A program made the translations under genes and the position numbers. This document shows positions 1 through 8,974 of a stretch of DNA of 64,000 nucleotides, piece by piece (position 1 is the first letter of the stretch; every line of letters starts with the position of its first letter). The notes below the pieces were generated by a model. It did not search any database and was not told the origin of the DNA. It worked only from the letters and a program-made list of their open reading frames with translations. Source of the DNA: Bacillota bacterium (GTDB taxonomy: Bacteria; Bacillota; Clostridia; DSM-8532); assembly GCA_023443745.1 (NCBI GenBank), contig JAEZTB010000030.1, positions 186,001 to 250,000 on the forward strand, in the 5' to 3' direction.

Positions 1-2213
1 AGCTGATCGGTGGATAAATACAATGACATCTCCCGCCACTTCTTCAGCTTTTCAAGGAACTCAGCCGCCTTTAAAGAGATTTTACCGGTTCCCGCTGCAC
101 ATTTTCTCAGAGCATCAAAAAGCGGGCCTTTTCTGTCAGCCAACCGAAGCTCGGCCAGTTGGTCGGTGGTAAAGGAAACCATTGGTGAACGAAGTACCGC
201 CAGCAGCGGAATATCTTGATAAGGGTTGTCAATGATCTGCAAGAGCGATAGAACAACTTGAACCTCAATGGTTTTGAAGAATCCGCTCCCTGTATCCGCG
301 AAAGCCGGAATACCCGCTATGGCCAGTTCATCCACAAAGACCTCCGACCAATTTTTTGTGGTTCTTAAGAGTATGACAATATCCCGAAACTCTACCTTTC
401 GGTATTCCTTCTTACTTTTGTCATAAACAGCGAAGGTCCTGTCCTCGGACTCCACCAACTGATGGATTCTTTGGGCAACCAAACGTGCCTCACATTGGAT
501 GTTATCCAGTATTTCTTCTTCATCTTCGACATCTTCTGAGGTTTCTTGTGCATCATAGGCTTCATTGGGGCCGGAATCGACATCCTCTTGTTTACCGATG
601 CCGGTCTGGATAAGATGAAGCTCGGCTTCTCCCCCAACCGTCCAATCCTCTTGGTAGCTTTCGGCGAAAACCGCTCCTGGATTCAAAGCTTCATCGTCGG
701 TATAATCCAGTTCGCCTGCATGGACCGACATGATCTGCTTGAATATGAAGTTTACAGCGTCAACAACTTCCTTCCGGCTTCGGAAGTTCTTAAAGAGCAG
801 AATTTTCCGGAAGGCATGTCCCTTTTCCGGTGAATAGGTGTTATATTTATGTAAAAACAGCTCAGGCCGCGCCTGTCTGAACCTATATATGCTTTGCTTA
901 ACGTCGCCTACCATGAATACATTGGGTTTGGGATAAATCCTGGAAATCATGTTGATCATCATTTCCTGAACCAGATTACTGTCCTGGTACTCGTCCACCA
1001 GTATTTCAGCGAAACGCTCTCTGTAACTTAACGCAATGTCAGAAGGTTCGAGGGCTCCATTCTCCCCTTTCTTGGAGAGGATTTCCAGACAGAAGTGCTC
1101 TAAATCATTAAAATCCACCACGGATTTCCGACTCTTTTTCTCAGCGTATTTTTCGGCTAAACCTGTAACCAAATCAGCCAGGCATTTCATTTTGGGGTAC
1201 AGCAGCTTCAGGTCCTCTGTGATTTCGGATGAGTTGGCAGTTACAAGCTTCTCGCAGAGCTTCTTAATGCAGGCTTTCACATCATCACGTATGGTCTTTA
1301 CAAGCTCCTGCTTTTCCTTATCAACTTCCTTGGCGGCATTGGGAAGCCTAGTGAATTCAATGCTTTGAAGGGCATTATACAGATGATCCCAGGTTGAGGC
1401 AGGCTGGGATTTCATGATATTAAGTATACTCTCGATATTGGTCAGGTCCTCCCGGTAGACCGCCAGATACTTTTCCAGCCCAAGGCCGGTCTTGACCAAG
1501 TCAACAGCCCGGGTCATCATATCTTTTATGCCTTCAAGCTCAACCCTTACAGAATCCATGATGACTTTACCCCAGGGTGTTTGCCCGAAATCCATACCTT
1601 CGGGAACACTCAAGCTCCCGGTCATATCCTCAAGCCAGGCTTTGGGCCAGGGACTGCTTTGTATGAAGGTATACAAACTGAGTACCATATCCATGAGAAT
1701 CTGGTCGTCCCGGTTCCCACCATAACATTCTAAAAGCTCGAAAAACTCTTTGTTACTCTCTTTTTCGTATTGCTCCACGAAAACATCATTTAAAGCTTCC
1801 AGCTTCATTAAGGAGCTTTCTGTCTCATCGGCTATTCTGAAACTGGGGTCAATATCAATGCATTGAAAATTTCCGCGAATGACCTCCTTACAAAAGGAGT
1901 GGATGGTGGTAATACTGGCCTTTCCCAATAGGGCAAGCTGTCTTTGGATAAGCCTGGAATCAGGGTTCTTCTCCAAGCTTACGGAAATAGCTTCAGCAAT
2001 TCTTTCCCGCATCTCAGTTGCAGCGGCATTGGTAAAGGTAACGATCAACAGTCTATCAATATCAATGGGATTCTTGTCATCGGTTATTTTTCGGATAATG
2101 CGCTCAACCAGCACAGCTGTTTTGCCCGCCCCGGCGGCCGCCGCAACCAAAAGGTTGCAATCCTTCTCGGTAATGGCCTCCCATTGTTCAGTTGTCCACT
2201 TGGTATCACTCAT
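1..2213 (-). CDS. addA: AddA helicase-nuclease subunit, N-terminal part (3' end beyond window)
   Basis: This is the first ~737 residues of the ATP-dependent helicase/nuclease subunit A, which with AddB forms the RecBCD-like complex that resects double-strand breaks for recombination. The sequence shows a Walker A motif (AAAGAGKTAV, around residues 24-33), the helicase motif TFTNAAATEMRERI near residue 60, TIHSFC near residue 105, and the Walker B motif LVDEYQDSN near residue 410 followed by MVGDVKQSIYRFR. The frame stays open to base 1, so the second helicase half and the RecB-type nuclease domain lie outside the window; family members are usually about 1200-1280 residues. The ATG at 2213 overlaps the end of addB by 8 bases, which indicates translational coupling. 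Identification is secure; only the truncation by the window edge limits it. Confidence 0.96.
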   Translation of the reverse strand, partial: MSDTKWTTEQWEAITEKDCNLLVAAAAGAGKTAVLVERIIRKITDDKNPIDIDRLLIVTFTNAAATEMRERIAEAISVSLEKNPDSRLIQRQLALLGKASITTIHSFCKEVIRGNFQCIDIDPSFRIADETESSLMKLEALNDVFVEQYEKESNKEFFELLECYGGNRDDQILMDMVLSLYTFIQSSPWPKAWLEDMTGSLSVPEGMDFGQTPWGKVIMDSVRVELEGIKDMMTRAVDLVKTGLGLEKYLAVYREDLTNIESILNIMKSQPASTWDHLYNALQSIEFTRLPNAAKEVDKEKQELVKTIRDDVKACIKKLCEKLVTANSSEITEDLKLLYPKMKCLADLVTGLAEKYAEKKSRKSVVDFNDLEHFCLEILSKKGENGALEPSDIALSYRERFAEILVDEYQDSNLVQEMMINMISRIYPKPNVFMVGDVKQSIYRFRQARPELFLHKYNTYSPEKGHAFRKILLFKNFRSRKEVVDAVNFIFKQIMSVHAGELDYTDDEALNPGAVFAESYQEDWTVGGEAELHLIQTGIGKQEDVDSGPNEAYDAQETSEDVEDEEEILDNIQCEARLVAQRIHQLVESEDRTFAVYDKSKKEYRKVEFRDIVILLRTTKNWSEVFVDELAIAGIPAFADTGSGFFKTIEVQVVLSLLQIIDNPYQDIPLLAVLRSPMVSFTTDQLAELRLADRKGPLFDALRKCAAGTGKISLKAAEFLEKLKKWREMSLYLSTDQ

Positions 2214-5200
2214 CTGCATTCACCTTATCCATTAATTCCCATACATCTTCATTTTCTTTGTCATAGAGCAGTCTATAGGCATTTTCCTTCATGGTGGTGT
2301 CAAACTGGCATACCGATAGAAAGCTGCAATATTTACAAGAGGTTGCACCTTTTTTCTTGTAGGGCTTGATGTTCACATTCCCCTTCATGATCTCAGTACA
2401 TAGGTCTTTTAAAAGCTTTCGCACATATTTTCTGAGAATATTGAACTGATCAAGGGTGGCACCGGAAGTGTTCTTGCCCAGCACATCCCCTTTGTTGACA
2501 GTGGCAGGGATTATCATGGAAGCCCCGGATATGGTATTGTCCATTTCTTTAATAAGCTTCACATCGGCTAGCAGCAAGCCTTTCATCTTAAGCTGTTTCA
2601 TGATGACGGCCTCAATTTCTTCCTCTGTGAGCTCACCTCTGCTTTTTATGATAGGGTCATCTATTTTAAAGTAAAGCATGCCTCCGGGATGCACCGGACT
2701 TTCCGACACCTTGCTGCCGCTTTCCCAGATGGCATCCAAATATGTAATCAACTGAATCTGCAGGCCATAGAATACGTCTGACAATTTAAAATCCTTAGTG
2801 CCGGATTTATAGTCAATGATCCGAAGAAAAGTTCCATCTTCTGTTTTCAAGGCATCCACCCGGTCAATTCTTCCGGTCAAATGGATCTTTTCACCTGAAT
2901 TCAGTTCAATGGTGATGGGCGGATACTTTTCCTTATCTCCAAAGCCAACTTCATATTCAATGGGGTTGAAGCTGCTTCGGCGGATATGCTCGGCAATGAG
3001 CCAGACAGCCCTTGCCACCACACGCTTGAGCCTTGAGGTTAATGCTGTATACCTTTTGGATGCTGCTATCCCTGTTCCCTGCATCTTTAGGAGCATTTCA
3101 TCAACGATTTCAGAGACCTTGTTGTTACACCATTCCCGATCAAAGCTCCTCCATGTAATATCCCCTTTGGAGACCAACCCTGAAAACCTTTCAATAACGG
3201 CATGCATAAAGGTTCCGATGTCGGGCGGACTTAAACGGTAGATCTTCCGCTCCCTTGCACCGAGCCCATATTGGACATAAAAGGCAAAGGGGCATGCCGT
3301 GTACTTTTCGAGCCTTGATACACTGGTTGCGAGGGGATCACCATAAAGGGCACGTAGCTTGTCCCCCGTGATCTGCTGTGCCATATTCTTATACCGGAAA
3401 GCCAAGCGGGCTATTTCACAGCTACTAGCCCATTCTTTCTGCCCATAAAACCACTGATAGACATTCTGCCATAGGGGCGATATGTCCTTTCCGTCGGCCT
3501 TCCGGCGCAGAACTGAGACCATCTGCCTGAAAGCCGGATTTCCTCCCGAAATTAATTCCATCTCTTCCGGTATGGTTTTAGGAGGGAGAAGGTTACTCAT
3601 TTCTGTGATTGCCGGGAACAGCTTGCGAATGCGCGAAATAACCGTGGACGGGCGCATGGTCTTACCTTCGCTGTCTGCTATGGGCCAGCTGATTCTTAAG
3701 AAATGCCCTGAGGTGGTCAGGGTACGATAGACCAGATACTGCTCGTCAAAAGCCTGAGTTCTGGTATCGCTGGCCAGCTCCAGGCCCATATGATTCAATA
3801 CCGCCCGATCCTGATCGGACAGGATGCCTTCCTTGGCAATCGATGACGGAAACACTCCATCATTTACGCCTAATAAATACATAGCCTTTATTTCATGGCT
3901 TTTGGATCGCTCAACACTTCCCACCAAGACCTGATCCAGGGATGCAGGAATAAGACCGATCTTATATTCACCAAATCCAATCTTGAGAATCTTACTAAAG
4001 CGCTCAAGGCCGAAGGTTTCATCTCCCATAACCTCTACCGCCTGGTCGAAAACCTCCATGACAATATTCCATACCTGAGCATATTCATTGGCAAGAGCCA
4101 GTTCACCCATTTCTCTGAAGGCTTCAATACTTTTCTCAATGCTCTCCGGTACATGGAGGGTGCAGAGAAAATCATACAGGCTTGTACAAAACTCGGAAGC
4201 ATTCTTCCGGCCTTTGGTCTTTTGTCTGAAGGAAAGAAGCGGCTTGGCAACAAGGGTTCTGATGCCGTTGATGCTCTCCAGTATTTTACTCTGAGCTTCA
4301 AGATTCCTCTCATCAGGGATGAGATCCGGGCTCATGTGCCAATCCTTTCCGCTTGTCCAATGGCTTCCACGGATACCGCAAGCCAGAACGTAATTTTCGA
4401 GACTGTCAATATCATTCCGACCAACACCGGTCAAACCGGTCTTAAGGTAGCGGAAAACAGCCTCATAGGTCCAGTTCTCATTAAAGATATCCAGCATGGA
4501 CAGAATCAAACGCACCAGTGGATGATTGTTGATGTCCACCTTCCGGTCGATAAAGCAAGGGATGCCATACTCGGAGAAAATAACTTCAATAAGCTTTTCA
4601 TACCCTGAAAGGTTTCGGGTCACCACGGCAATATCACGAAAGCGCATGTTCTGATCCCGGCATAAACGAATGATATCCCTCGCCGCAGCCTCGATCTCCG
4701 AAAAGATGTTCATGGCTGAAAAAAGCGATAGCTCCTGGGTTCTTTCATTAAATGTTCGGTAAGGATAGGCATAAAAATTTTTTTCCAAATGAGCAAGCTC
4801 AGGGCTGTGCTTGAAACGGATCAAGGGCTCTCCATCAAGGGCAATTGGAGACTCTATGGCTATATGATGGTCACCGGCCATTGCGGTTAGCTTTTTATAC
4901 GCTTTTTTGACAGGCAGAAATACATCCATCTCACCCACTGCGCTCGATGCACTGTCACCCAGGGTATCTGTACAGAGGCTTATGGTCACGGTCCTGGCTT
5001 TTTTCAAAAGTTGCCCGATAATCTTATATTCCTGAGGGGTAAAGCTTGTAAAGCCATCAATCCAGATTTCAGCACCATCATAAAGTGAGGCTGTGACAAG
5101 CTTTTGAGAAGCCAAGGTCAAATCATCCTCGGAATCCCTATACCTCTGGGCTAAAGTTCTTTCAAACTCATTATAAATAAGATTAAGCTCAGAGAGTTTA

Positions 5201-5661
5201 TGCCTTAAAGGGTTGTCCTCTGAAAGCTCATGGCTAGCCTGCTCGAGATGCTCTGATGTAACTCCGTAACGCTTAAATTCAGTGATAAGGGTCGATATGG
5301 TGCTTACGAAACCCTCTCTATCAGAGGATTTTGAAAATATCTTAAAGCTGTCTCGCATCTTATCCAAAATACGATATAGGATCATGCATTTACCTGCGGG
5401 ATGAATGTGTGGGTATGTTATCCCCCCCACCTCGTTAAAAATGCGAAAAGCAAGACGTTGAAAGCTTAAAACCTCGGTTTTCAAAATACCGCCGGTCTCT
5501 GTTACCGAAACTAAATCCCGTTCAGCTTGAAAAGAAAATTGCTCCGGGACTAAAAACACCAAAGGATGGGTGGCTTGTCCCTCAATACGTGCTTTTATTT
5601 CATTTAGACAATGGCGCGTTTTGCCACTTCCGGCCCGGCCATAGATAAATCTTAAGCTCAT
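2206..5661 (-). CDS. addB: AddB ATP-dependent deoxyribonuclease subunit B
   Basis: AddB is the partner of AddA: it carries a degenerate helicase fold, recognises Chi-like sites and has a C-terminal RecB-type nuclease with an iron-sulfur cluster. The N-terminus has the P-loop GRAGSGKT within the first 15 residues. The nuclease domain is marked by GRIDRVD and IDYKSGTK around residues 930-955. The four cluster cysteines are visible: one in YTACPFAFYVQYG near residue 792 and three in CKYCSFLSVC near residue 1108. Length (1151 residues) is normal for the family. The ATG at 5661 is preferred over an in-frame TTG at 5673, because the TTG lies in the purine-rich ribosome site (TTGGAG) that serves the ATG. 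The 3' end overlaps addA by 8 bases, so the two form an operon. Confidence 0.96.
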   Translation of the reverse strand: MSLRFIYGRAGSGKTRHCLNEIKARIEGQATHPLVFLVPEQFSFQAERDLVSVTETGGILKTEVLSFQRLAFRIFNEVGGITYPHIHPAGKCMILYRILDKMRDSFKIFSKSSDREGFVSTISTLITEFKRYGVTSEHLEQASHELSEDNPLRHKLSELNLIYNEFERTLAQRYRDSEDDLTLASQKLVTASLYDGAEIWIDGFTSFTPQEYKIIGQLLKKARTVTISLCTDTLGDSASSAVGEMDVFLPVKKAYKKLTAMAGDHHIAIESPIALDGEPLIRFKHSPELAHLEKNFYAYPYRTFNERTQELSLFSAMNIFSEIEAAARDIIRLCRDQNMRFRDIAVVTRNLSGYEKLIEVIFSEYGIPCFIDRKVDINNHPLVRLILSMLDIFNENWTYEAVFRYLKTGLTGVGRNDIDSLENYVLACGIRGSHWTSGKDWHMSPDLIPDERNLEAQSKILESINGIRTLVAKPLLSFRQKTKGRKNASEFCTSLYDFLCTLHVPESIEKSIEAFREMGELALANEYAQVWNIVMEVFDQAVEVMGDETFGLERFSKILKIGFGEYKIGLIPASLDQVLVGSVERSKSHEIKAMYLLGVNDGVFPSSIAKEGILSDQDRAVLNHMGLELASDTRTQAFDEQYLVYRTLTTSGHFLRISWPIADSEGKTMRPSTVISRIRKLFPAITEMSNLLPPKTIPEEMELISGGNPAFRQMVSVLRRKADGKDISPLWQNVYQWFYGQKEWASSCEIARLAFRYKNMAQQITGDKLRALYGDPLATSVSRLEKYTACPFAFYVQYGLGARERKIYRLSPPDIGTFMHAVIERFSGLVSKGDITWRSFDREWCNNKVSEIVDEMLLKMQGTGIAASKRYTALTSRLKRVVARAVWLIAEHIRRSSFNPIEYEVGFGDKEKYPPITIELNSGEKIHLTGRIDRVDALKTEDGTFLRIIDYKSGTKDFKLSDVFYGLQIQLITYLDAIWESGSKVSESPVHPGGMLYFKIDDPIIKSRGELTEEEIEAVIMKQLKMKGLLLADVKLIKEMDNTISGASMIIPATVNKGDVLGKNTSGATLDQFNILRKYVRKLLKDLCTEIMKGNVNIKPYKKKGATSCKYCSFLSVCQFDTTMKENAYRLLYDKENEDVWELMDKVNADE

Positions 5662-5833
5662 GGTTTTCTCCAAGGATATAATGCTAGGTGGTTCTGTCTC
5701 TTTATCACTGCTTTTATTATATCATTCAAGTGAGCGTAATGAAAATTGCTTGAATTTATTAATCACTCACTGCTACATCCGGTATATCAACTATCACTTG
5801 CTTCCTATAGATATCATAAAAGGAAAACAGCAC

Positions 5834-5862
5834 TTGACACACTATTGTATGTGTTATATTAT
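5834..5862 (+). promoter_or_regulatory. Sigma-A promoter of the YtrA-type regulator operon
   Basis: A consensus -35 TTGACA (5834-5839) and a -10 TATTAT (5857-5862) are separated by exactly 17 bases. They lie 45-75 bases upstream of the regulator's start. Most of the promoter sits inside a large dyad (5841-5883), which suggests repression by the operon's own GntR product. Confidence 0.8.
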
Positions 5863-5883
5863 AAGTATAACAGATACAATAGT
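5841..5883. promoter_or_regulatory. 43-bp dyad operator, probable autoregulatory site
   Basis: The arms ACTATTGTAT (5841-5850) and ATACAATAGT (5874-5883) are perfect reverse complements. A second nested pair, TGTTATA (5852-5858) and TATAACA (5866-5872), has the same centre at 5862. The dyad covers the promoter spacer, the -10 box and the start-point region, so a bound dimer would block RNA polymerase. Widely spaced half-sites are known for YtrA-type GntR repressors; assignment to the adjacent regulator is inference. Confidence 0.7.
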
Positions 5884-5906
5884 TAATGCTCAAGGTGGTG
5901 AAAACA

Positions 5907-6290
5907 TTGTGGTTGACGCTGAACCTACATTCCGAAACACCCCTTTACATGCAGATCAGGAATCAAATCATCGAGGGTATTCTAGTTAAGGAGCTGAAGC
6001 CTGGAGAAGAGCTCCCATCGGTGAGGCAGCTTGCATCGGATTTAGGGATCAATATGCTAACAGTAAACAAGGCCTATACACTTTTGAAACAGGAGAATTT
6101 CATTCAGATACACAGGCAAAAGGGAGCTGTTATCAACCCTGCTGAATGCTACAAAGCGGATGAAGCTTATATGAAAAACTTCTACGACGTTTTAAGGCCG
6201 CTTGTGGTGGAATCGTTCTGCAGAGGTATTTCCAAAGAGGATTTAATGATACAAATTGAACAACTATGTCATGAATTAAAGAAACCTTGA
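5907..6290 (+). CDS. GntR family transcriptional regulator, YtrA subfamily
   Basis: A small DNA-binding repressor with an N-terminal winged helix-turn-helix and only a short C-terminal dimerisation tail, typical of the YtrA branch of GntR. The fold is recognisable from TPLYMQIRNQIIEGIL, then PGEELPSVRQLASDLGIN (HTH) and VNKAYTLLKQE. The start is uncertain. The upstream ATG at 5886 leaves no ribosome site in place, while a TTG at 5907 follows AAGGTGG by eight bases and gives the typical family N-terminus WLTLNLHSETPLY. The gene sits behind the dyad promoter and is followed after 16 bases by a DUF1648-type membrane protein. Unlike the classical ytr operon, no ABC transporter follows. Confidence 0.88.
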   Translation: MWLTLNLHSETPLYMQIRNQIIEGILVKELKPGEELPSVRQLASDLGINMLTVNKAYTLLKQENFIQIHRQKGAVINPAECYKADEAYMKNFYDVLRPLVVESFCRGISKEDLMIQIEQLCHELKKP

Positions 6291-6306
6291 AAGGTGTGAT
6301 AGTACG

Positions 6307-7425
6307 ATGCAAGACTTTTTAATTCTCTTCCCCATGATCATTACTCTGGTTTTTGCAGATCTCATGTATTTCTTATTACCCACGTTTAGCCGGAAAACCT
6401 TGAGTTTTGGCGTCACTGTCCCTGAAAGTCTTTATAATGACCCAATCCTTATTAAGATGAGGCATACATACAGAAAGCTTATCCTTTTTTGTTTGGTACC
6501 CTTCCTGGTGTCAATCACACTGGTGGTTTACTTTAGATTCAACGGTCTTCTTGCTGAGCTTATACCTGCAGGGCTCATTCTCTTTAACCTCCTGGTAAAT
6601 AGCGCAATCTTTCTTTTATATTATCATAAAATGCGAAAGCTTAAATCTGAAAAACAGTGGATCAAAGGCGATTCCCAGCTCATAGCTGTTGAAACAAGCT
6701 TTAGAAAACAAAGGCTGCTCGTTAGCCCTTGGTGGTTCGGTCTGTATATCCTTATCATCCTAGTTTCAGTTTTAGCAAGCATCATCCTATATGATAACAT
6801 CCCGGATAAGCTAGGTATGCGTATTAGCAGTATTGGAGAGACCAACGTATGGGTGGACAAATCTTGGAAGAGTCTTGCTTTCATTCCTTCAACTCAGCTA
6901 TTTTTGACTTTAGTCTTTGGGTTTGCCTATTCCATGCTCAACAAATCCAGGCTCCAAATTGACCCGGCTAACCGCGAAAAGACGCTTCAGCAGAACATTA
7001 TATCCCGGTTTAGGTGGTCCGTATTTTTAATGACGACTGGATGCTTACTTCTTATGGTAACTAGCCTCACCCAATTTTCAATGATGGGTTTTATTGCTCA
7101 AAAGATAGTATTTATAGCCACCTTCATCATTTATGCTATGATTTTGATTGCAGTTGTCGCTTTATGTCTCCTAAACGGTCAAAGTGGCAATCGTATCCAG
7201 ATACACAGGAACAAGAGTAATGAACCTATTGTTCGTGACGACGATAAATATTGGAAGCTAGGTATGTTCTATTATAACCCTGATGACTCAGGCCTGTTCA
7301 TTGAAAAAAGGATGAGCATCGGTTGGACCATTAATTGGGGAAGGCCTATGGCATGGGTAGTTTTCTTTGGGCTTATTCTCGTTATCATTGGCTTTTCTAG
7401 GCTTAGTTCCTTTTTAGTAAAATGA
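6307..7425 (+). CDS. Polytopic membrane protein, DUF1648/DUF5808 type
   Basis: About eight hydrophobic segments are visible (near residues 1-22, 60-80, 85-105, 145-165, 195-213, 239-258, 266-290 and 346-369). The stretch YDNIPDKLGMRISSIGETNVW after the fourth segment fits the DUF1648 pattern. KYWKLGMFYYNPDDSGLFI near residue 315, just before the last helix, fits DUF5808. Proteins with DUF1648 include the SdpI immunity/signalling proteins, and YtrA-DUF1648 gene pairs are common in Firmicutes, but the biochemical role of this type is not known. It is probably co-transcribed with the regulator upstream and the lipoprotein hydrolase 36 bases downstream. A role in envelope stress or peptide immunity is an inference from family and neighbourhood only. 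Confidence 0.8.
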   Translation: MQDFLILFPMIITLVFADLMYFLLPTFSRKTLSFGVTVPESLYNDPILIKMRHTYRKLILFCLVPFLVSITLVVYFRFNGLLAELIPAGLILFNLLVNSAIFLLYYHKMRKLKSEKQWIKGDSQLIAVETSFRKQRLLVSPWWFGLYILIILVSVLASIILYDNIPDKLGMRISSIGETNVWVDKSWKSLAFIPSTQLFLTLVFGFAYSMLNKSRLQIDPANREKTLQQNIISRFRWSVFLMTTGCLLLMVTSLTQFSMMGFIAQKIVFIATFIIYAMILIAVVALCLLNGQSGNRIQIHRNKSNEPIVRDDDKYWKLGMFYYNPDDSGLFIEKRMSIGWTINWGRPMAWVVFFGLILVIIGFSRLSSFLVK

Positions 7426-7461
7426 AGTATTGAAACGACTATACAAATAGGAGGTATACTC

Positions 7462-8868
7462 ATGAAAATATTAGTTTTATTATTAGCCGCAATGCTCCTG
7501 TTGACAGGATGCGGCACCCATCAGTCTCCCGTAATTGATGGTGATAAACCATCAATCGCTACAGCCACTCCCACCCCAACCCAATCTCCTCCTGATGCAA
7601 CGCAGGACAGCACTAATCGTGAAGAAATAGCGCTTTCTCTTGTAAAAGACATTGCAAATGGCGATTATGAAAAAGCTTATACTGAATATCCTTATGACAA
7701 AACCATGAAAAAGGCCATCAACGCCACTTTTTTGGAAGACCAATTTTGGAATTATCTTGTCAAAACCTACGGAGCATATGTGGAGGTTACCGGGACGGTA
7801 GCTTCTGAGGTTCAGGGTTATTATGTCATTGGGGTTCGAACAACCTTTGAGAACGCAAAAATTCTGATCAATATTGTGTTTGATGCGGACAATAACATTG
7901 CAGGCATCAATCAGGCCGTTGATAAAGACGCTGATACGGGTAAGGCACCAGTGGGAGTCGTCGAGACTGCTGTTACCTTCGGGAAAAAGGGTTGGGAGCT
8001 CCCAGGCACTCTTACTGTGCCAAAAGATGGCAAGCATTATCCCGTTGTCGTGCTGGTTCACGGTTCAGGGCCAAATGACAGAGATGAGACCGTAGGGCCC
8101 AATAAACCATTCCGAGATATTGCATGGAGCCTCGCTCAAAAAGGAATTGCCTCCCTGCGCTATGATAAGAGGACCTATGTTTATGGTAATGAAATGGCCT
8201 CCGACCCTTCACAAGCGACAGTTTATGAGGAAGCTGTTGAAGATGCAGCCCTTGCGGTGCAATTTATTAAGGAGAACAGCGCTATCACACCGGACAAGAT
8301 TTATATTCTGGGTCACAGCCTGGGTGGCATGCTCATACCGAGAATAGCTCAAGAAGCAGTCGGTGTGTCAGGCTACATCATTCTCGCAGGGCCTGTAACG
8401 CCATTGGAGGACCTTATGGTGGAACAGGTGAAATACTTGAGCAATTTGGACGGTACATTGTCGGAAGAGGAAAAGCAAGCCCTCCAAAGCTATGAATTCA
8501 TGCGGGATAATGTTAAAAAGGTCGACAGTCAAACCAGTCTAACTCCCAAAGATCTTTTTGGCGTACCCGCTGCTTACTGGCTTGATCTAAAAGATTATCA
8601 GCCTGCGGAGCTTGCAAAGAAAATTGATATGCCCTTACTCATACTACAAGGTGAACGAGACTATCAGGTCACCATGAATGAATTCAGTCTTTGGAAGGAA
8701 GCTCTTAGCAATAAAAACAATGTGACCTTCAAATCCTATGAGGGATTAAATCATCTTCTTATGTACGGGACTGAGAAGTCCTCTCCGAATGAATACAATG
8801 TACCCGGCACGGTTGATCAAAGGGTCATTGAAGACATCGGCGGATGGATTAAAAATGACATAAAGTGA
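7462..8868 (+). CDS. Lipoprotein alpha/beta hydrolase with N-terminal DUF3887-like domain
   Basis: The protein begins with a lipoprotein signal (KILVLLLAAMLLLTGC, acylated Cys at about residue 17) and a Thr/Pro-rich linker, so it acts on the outer face of the membrane. Residues ~50-150 resemble the DUF3887 domain often fused to extracellular hydrolases. The alpha/beta hydrolase domain has the oxyanion region VLVHGSGPNDRDE, the nucleophile elbow GHSLGG (Ser about 285), a candidate acid in QGERDYQV (about residue 400) and the histidine in GLNHLL (about residue 431). The triad therefore looks intact. The substrate is unknown; related enzymes act as esterases or acyl-peptide hydrolase-like enzymes. 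The AGGAGG ribosome site is good, and the gene lies in the YtrA-controlled unit. Confidence 0.85.
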   Translation: MKILVLLLAAMLLLTGCGTHQSPVIDGDKPSIATATPTPTQSPPDATQDSTNREEIALSLVKDIANGDYEKAYTEYPYDKTMKKAINATFLEDQFWNYLVKTYGAYVEVTGTVASEVQGYYVIGVRTTFENAKILINIVFDADNNIAGINQAVDKDADTGKAPVGVVETAVTFGKKGWELPGTLTVPKDGKHYPVVVLVHGSGPNDRDETVGPNKPFRDIAWSLAQKGIASLRYDKRTYVYGNEMASDPSQATVYEEAVEDAALAVQFIKENSAITPDKIYILGHSLGGMLIPRIAQEAVGVSGYIILAGPVTPLEDLMVEQVKYLSNLDGTLSEEEKQALQSYEFMRDNVKKVDSQTSLTPKDLFGVPAAYWLDLKDYQPAELAKKIDMPLLILQGERDYQVTMNEFSLWKEALSNKNNVTFKSYEGLNHLLMYGTEKSSPNEYNVPGTVDQRVIEDIGGWIKNDIK

Positions 8869-8974
8869 GCTTTTTTACCAGTTTTATTCTCTCAAATTAC
8901 CGGATATAAAAAAGTAGTCTCATGCAAAGAATAGTAGGGATTGTTTTAGAATCTTCATATAATCGGTGGATGCT

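Noticed and set aside
3895..4608. A 237-codon open frame opposite addB
   Set aside because: It lies entirely within addB on the other strand, has no family features and no ribosome site; a shadow of a conserved gene.
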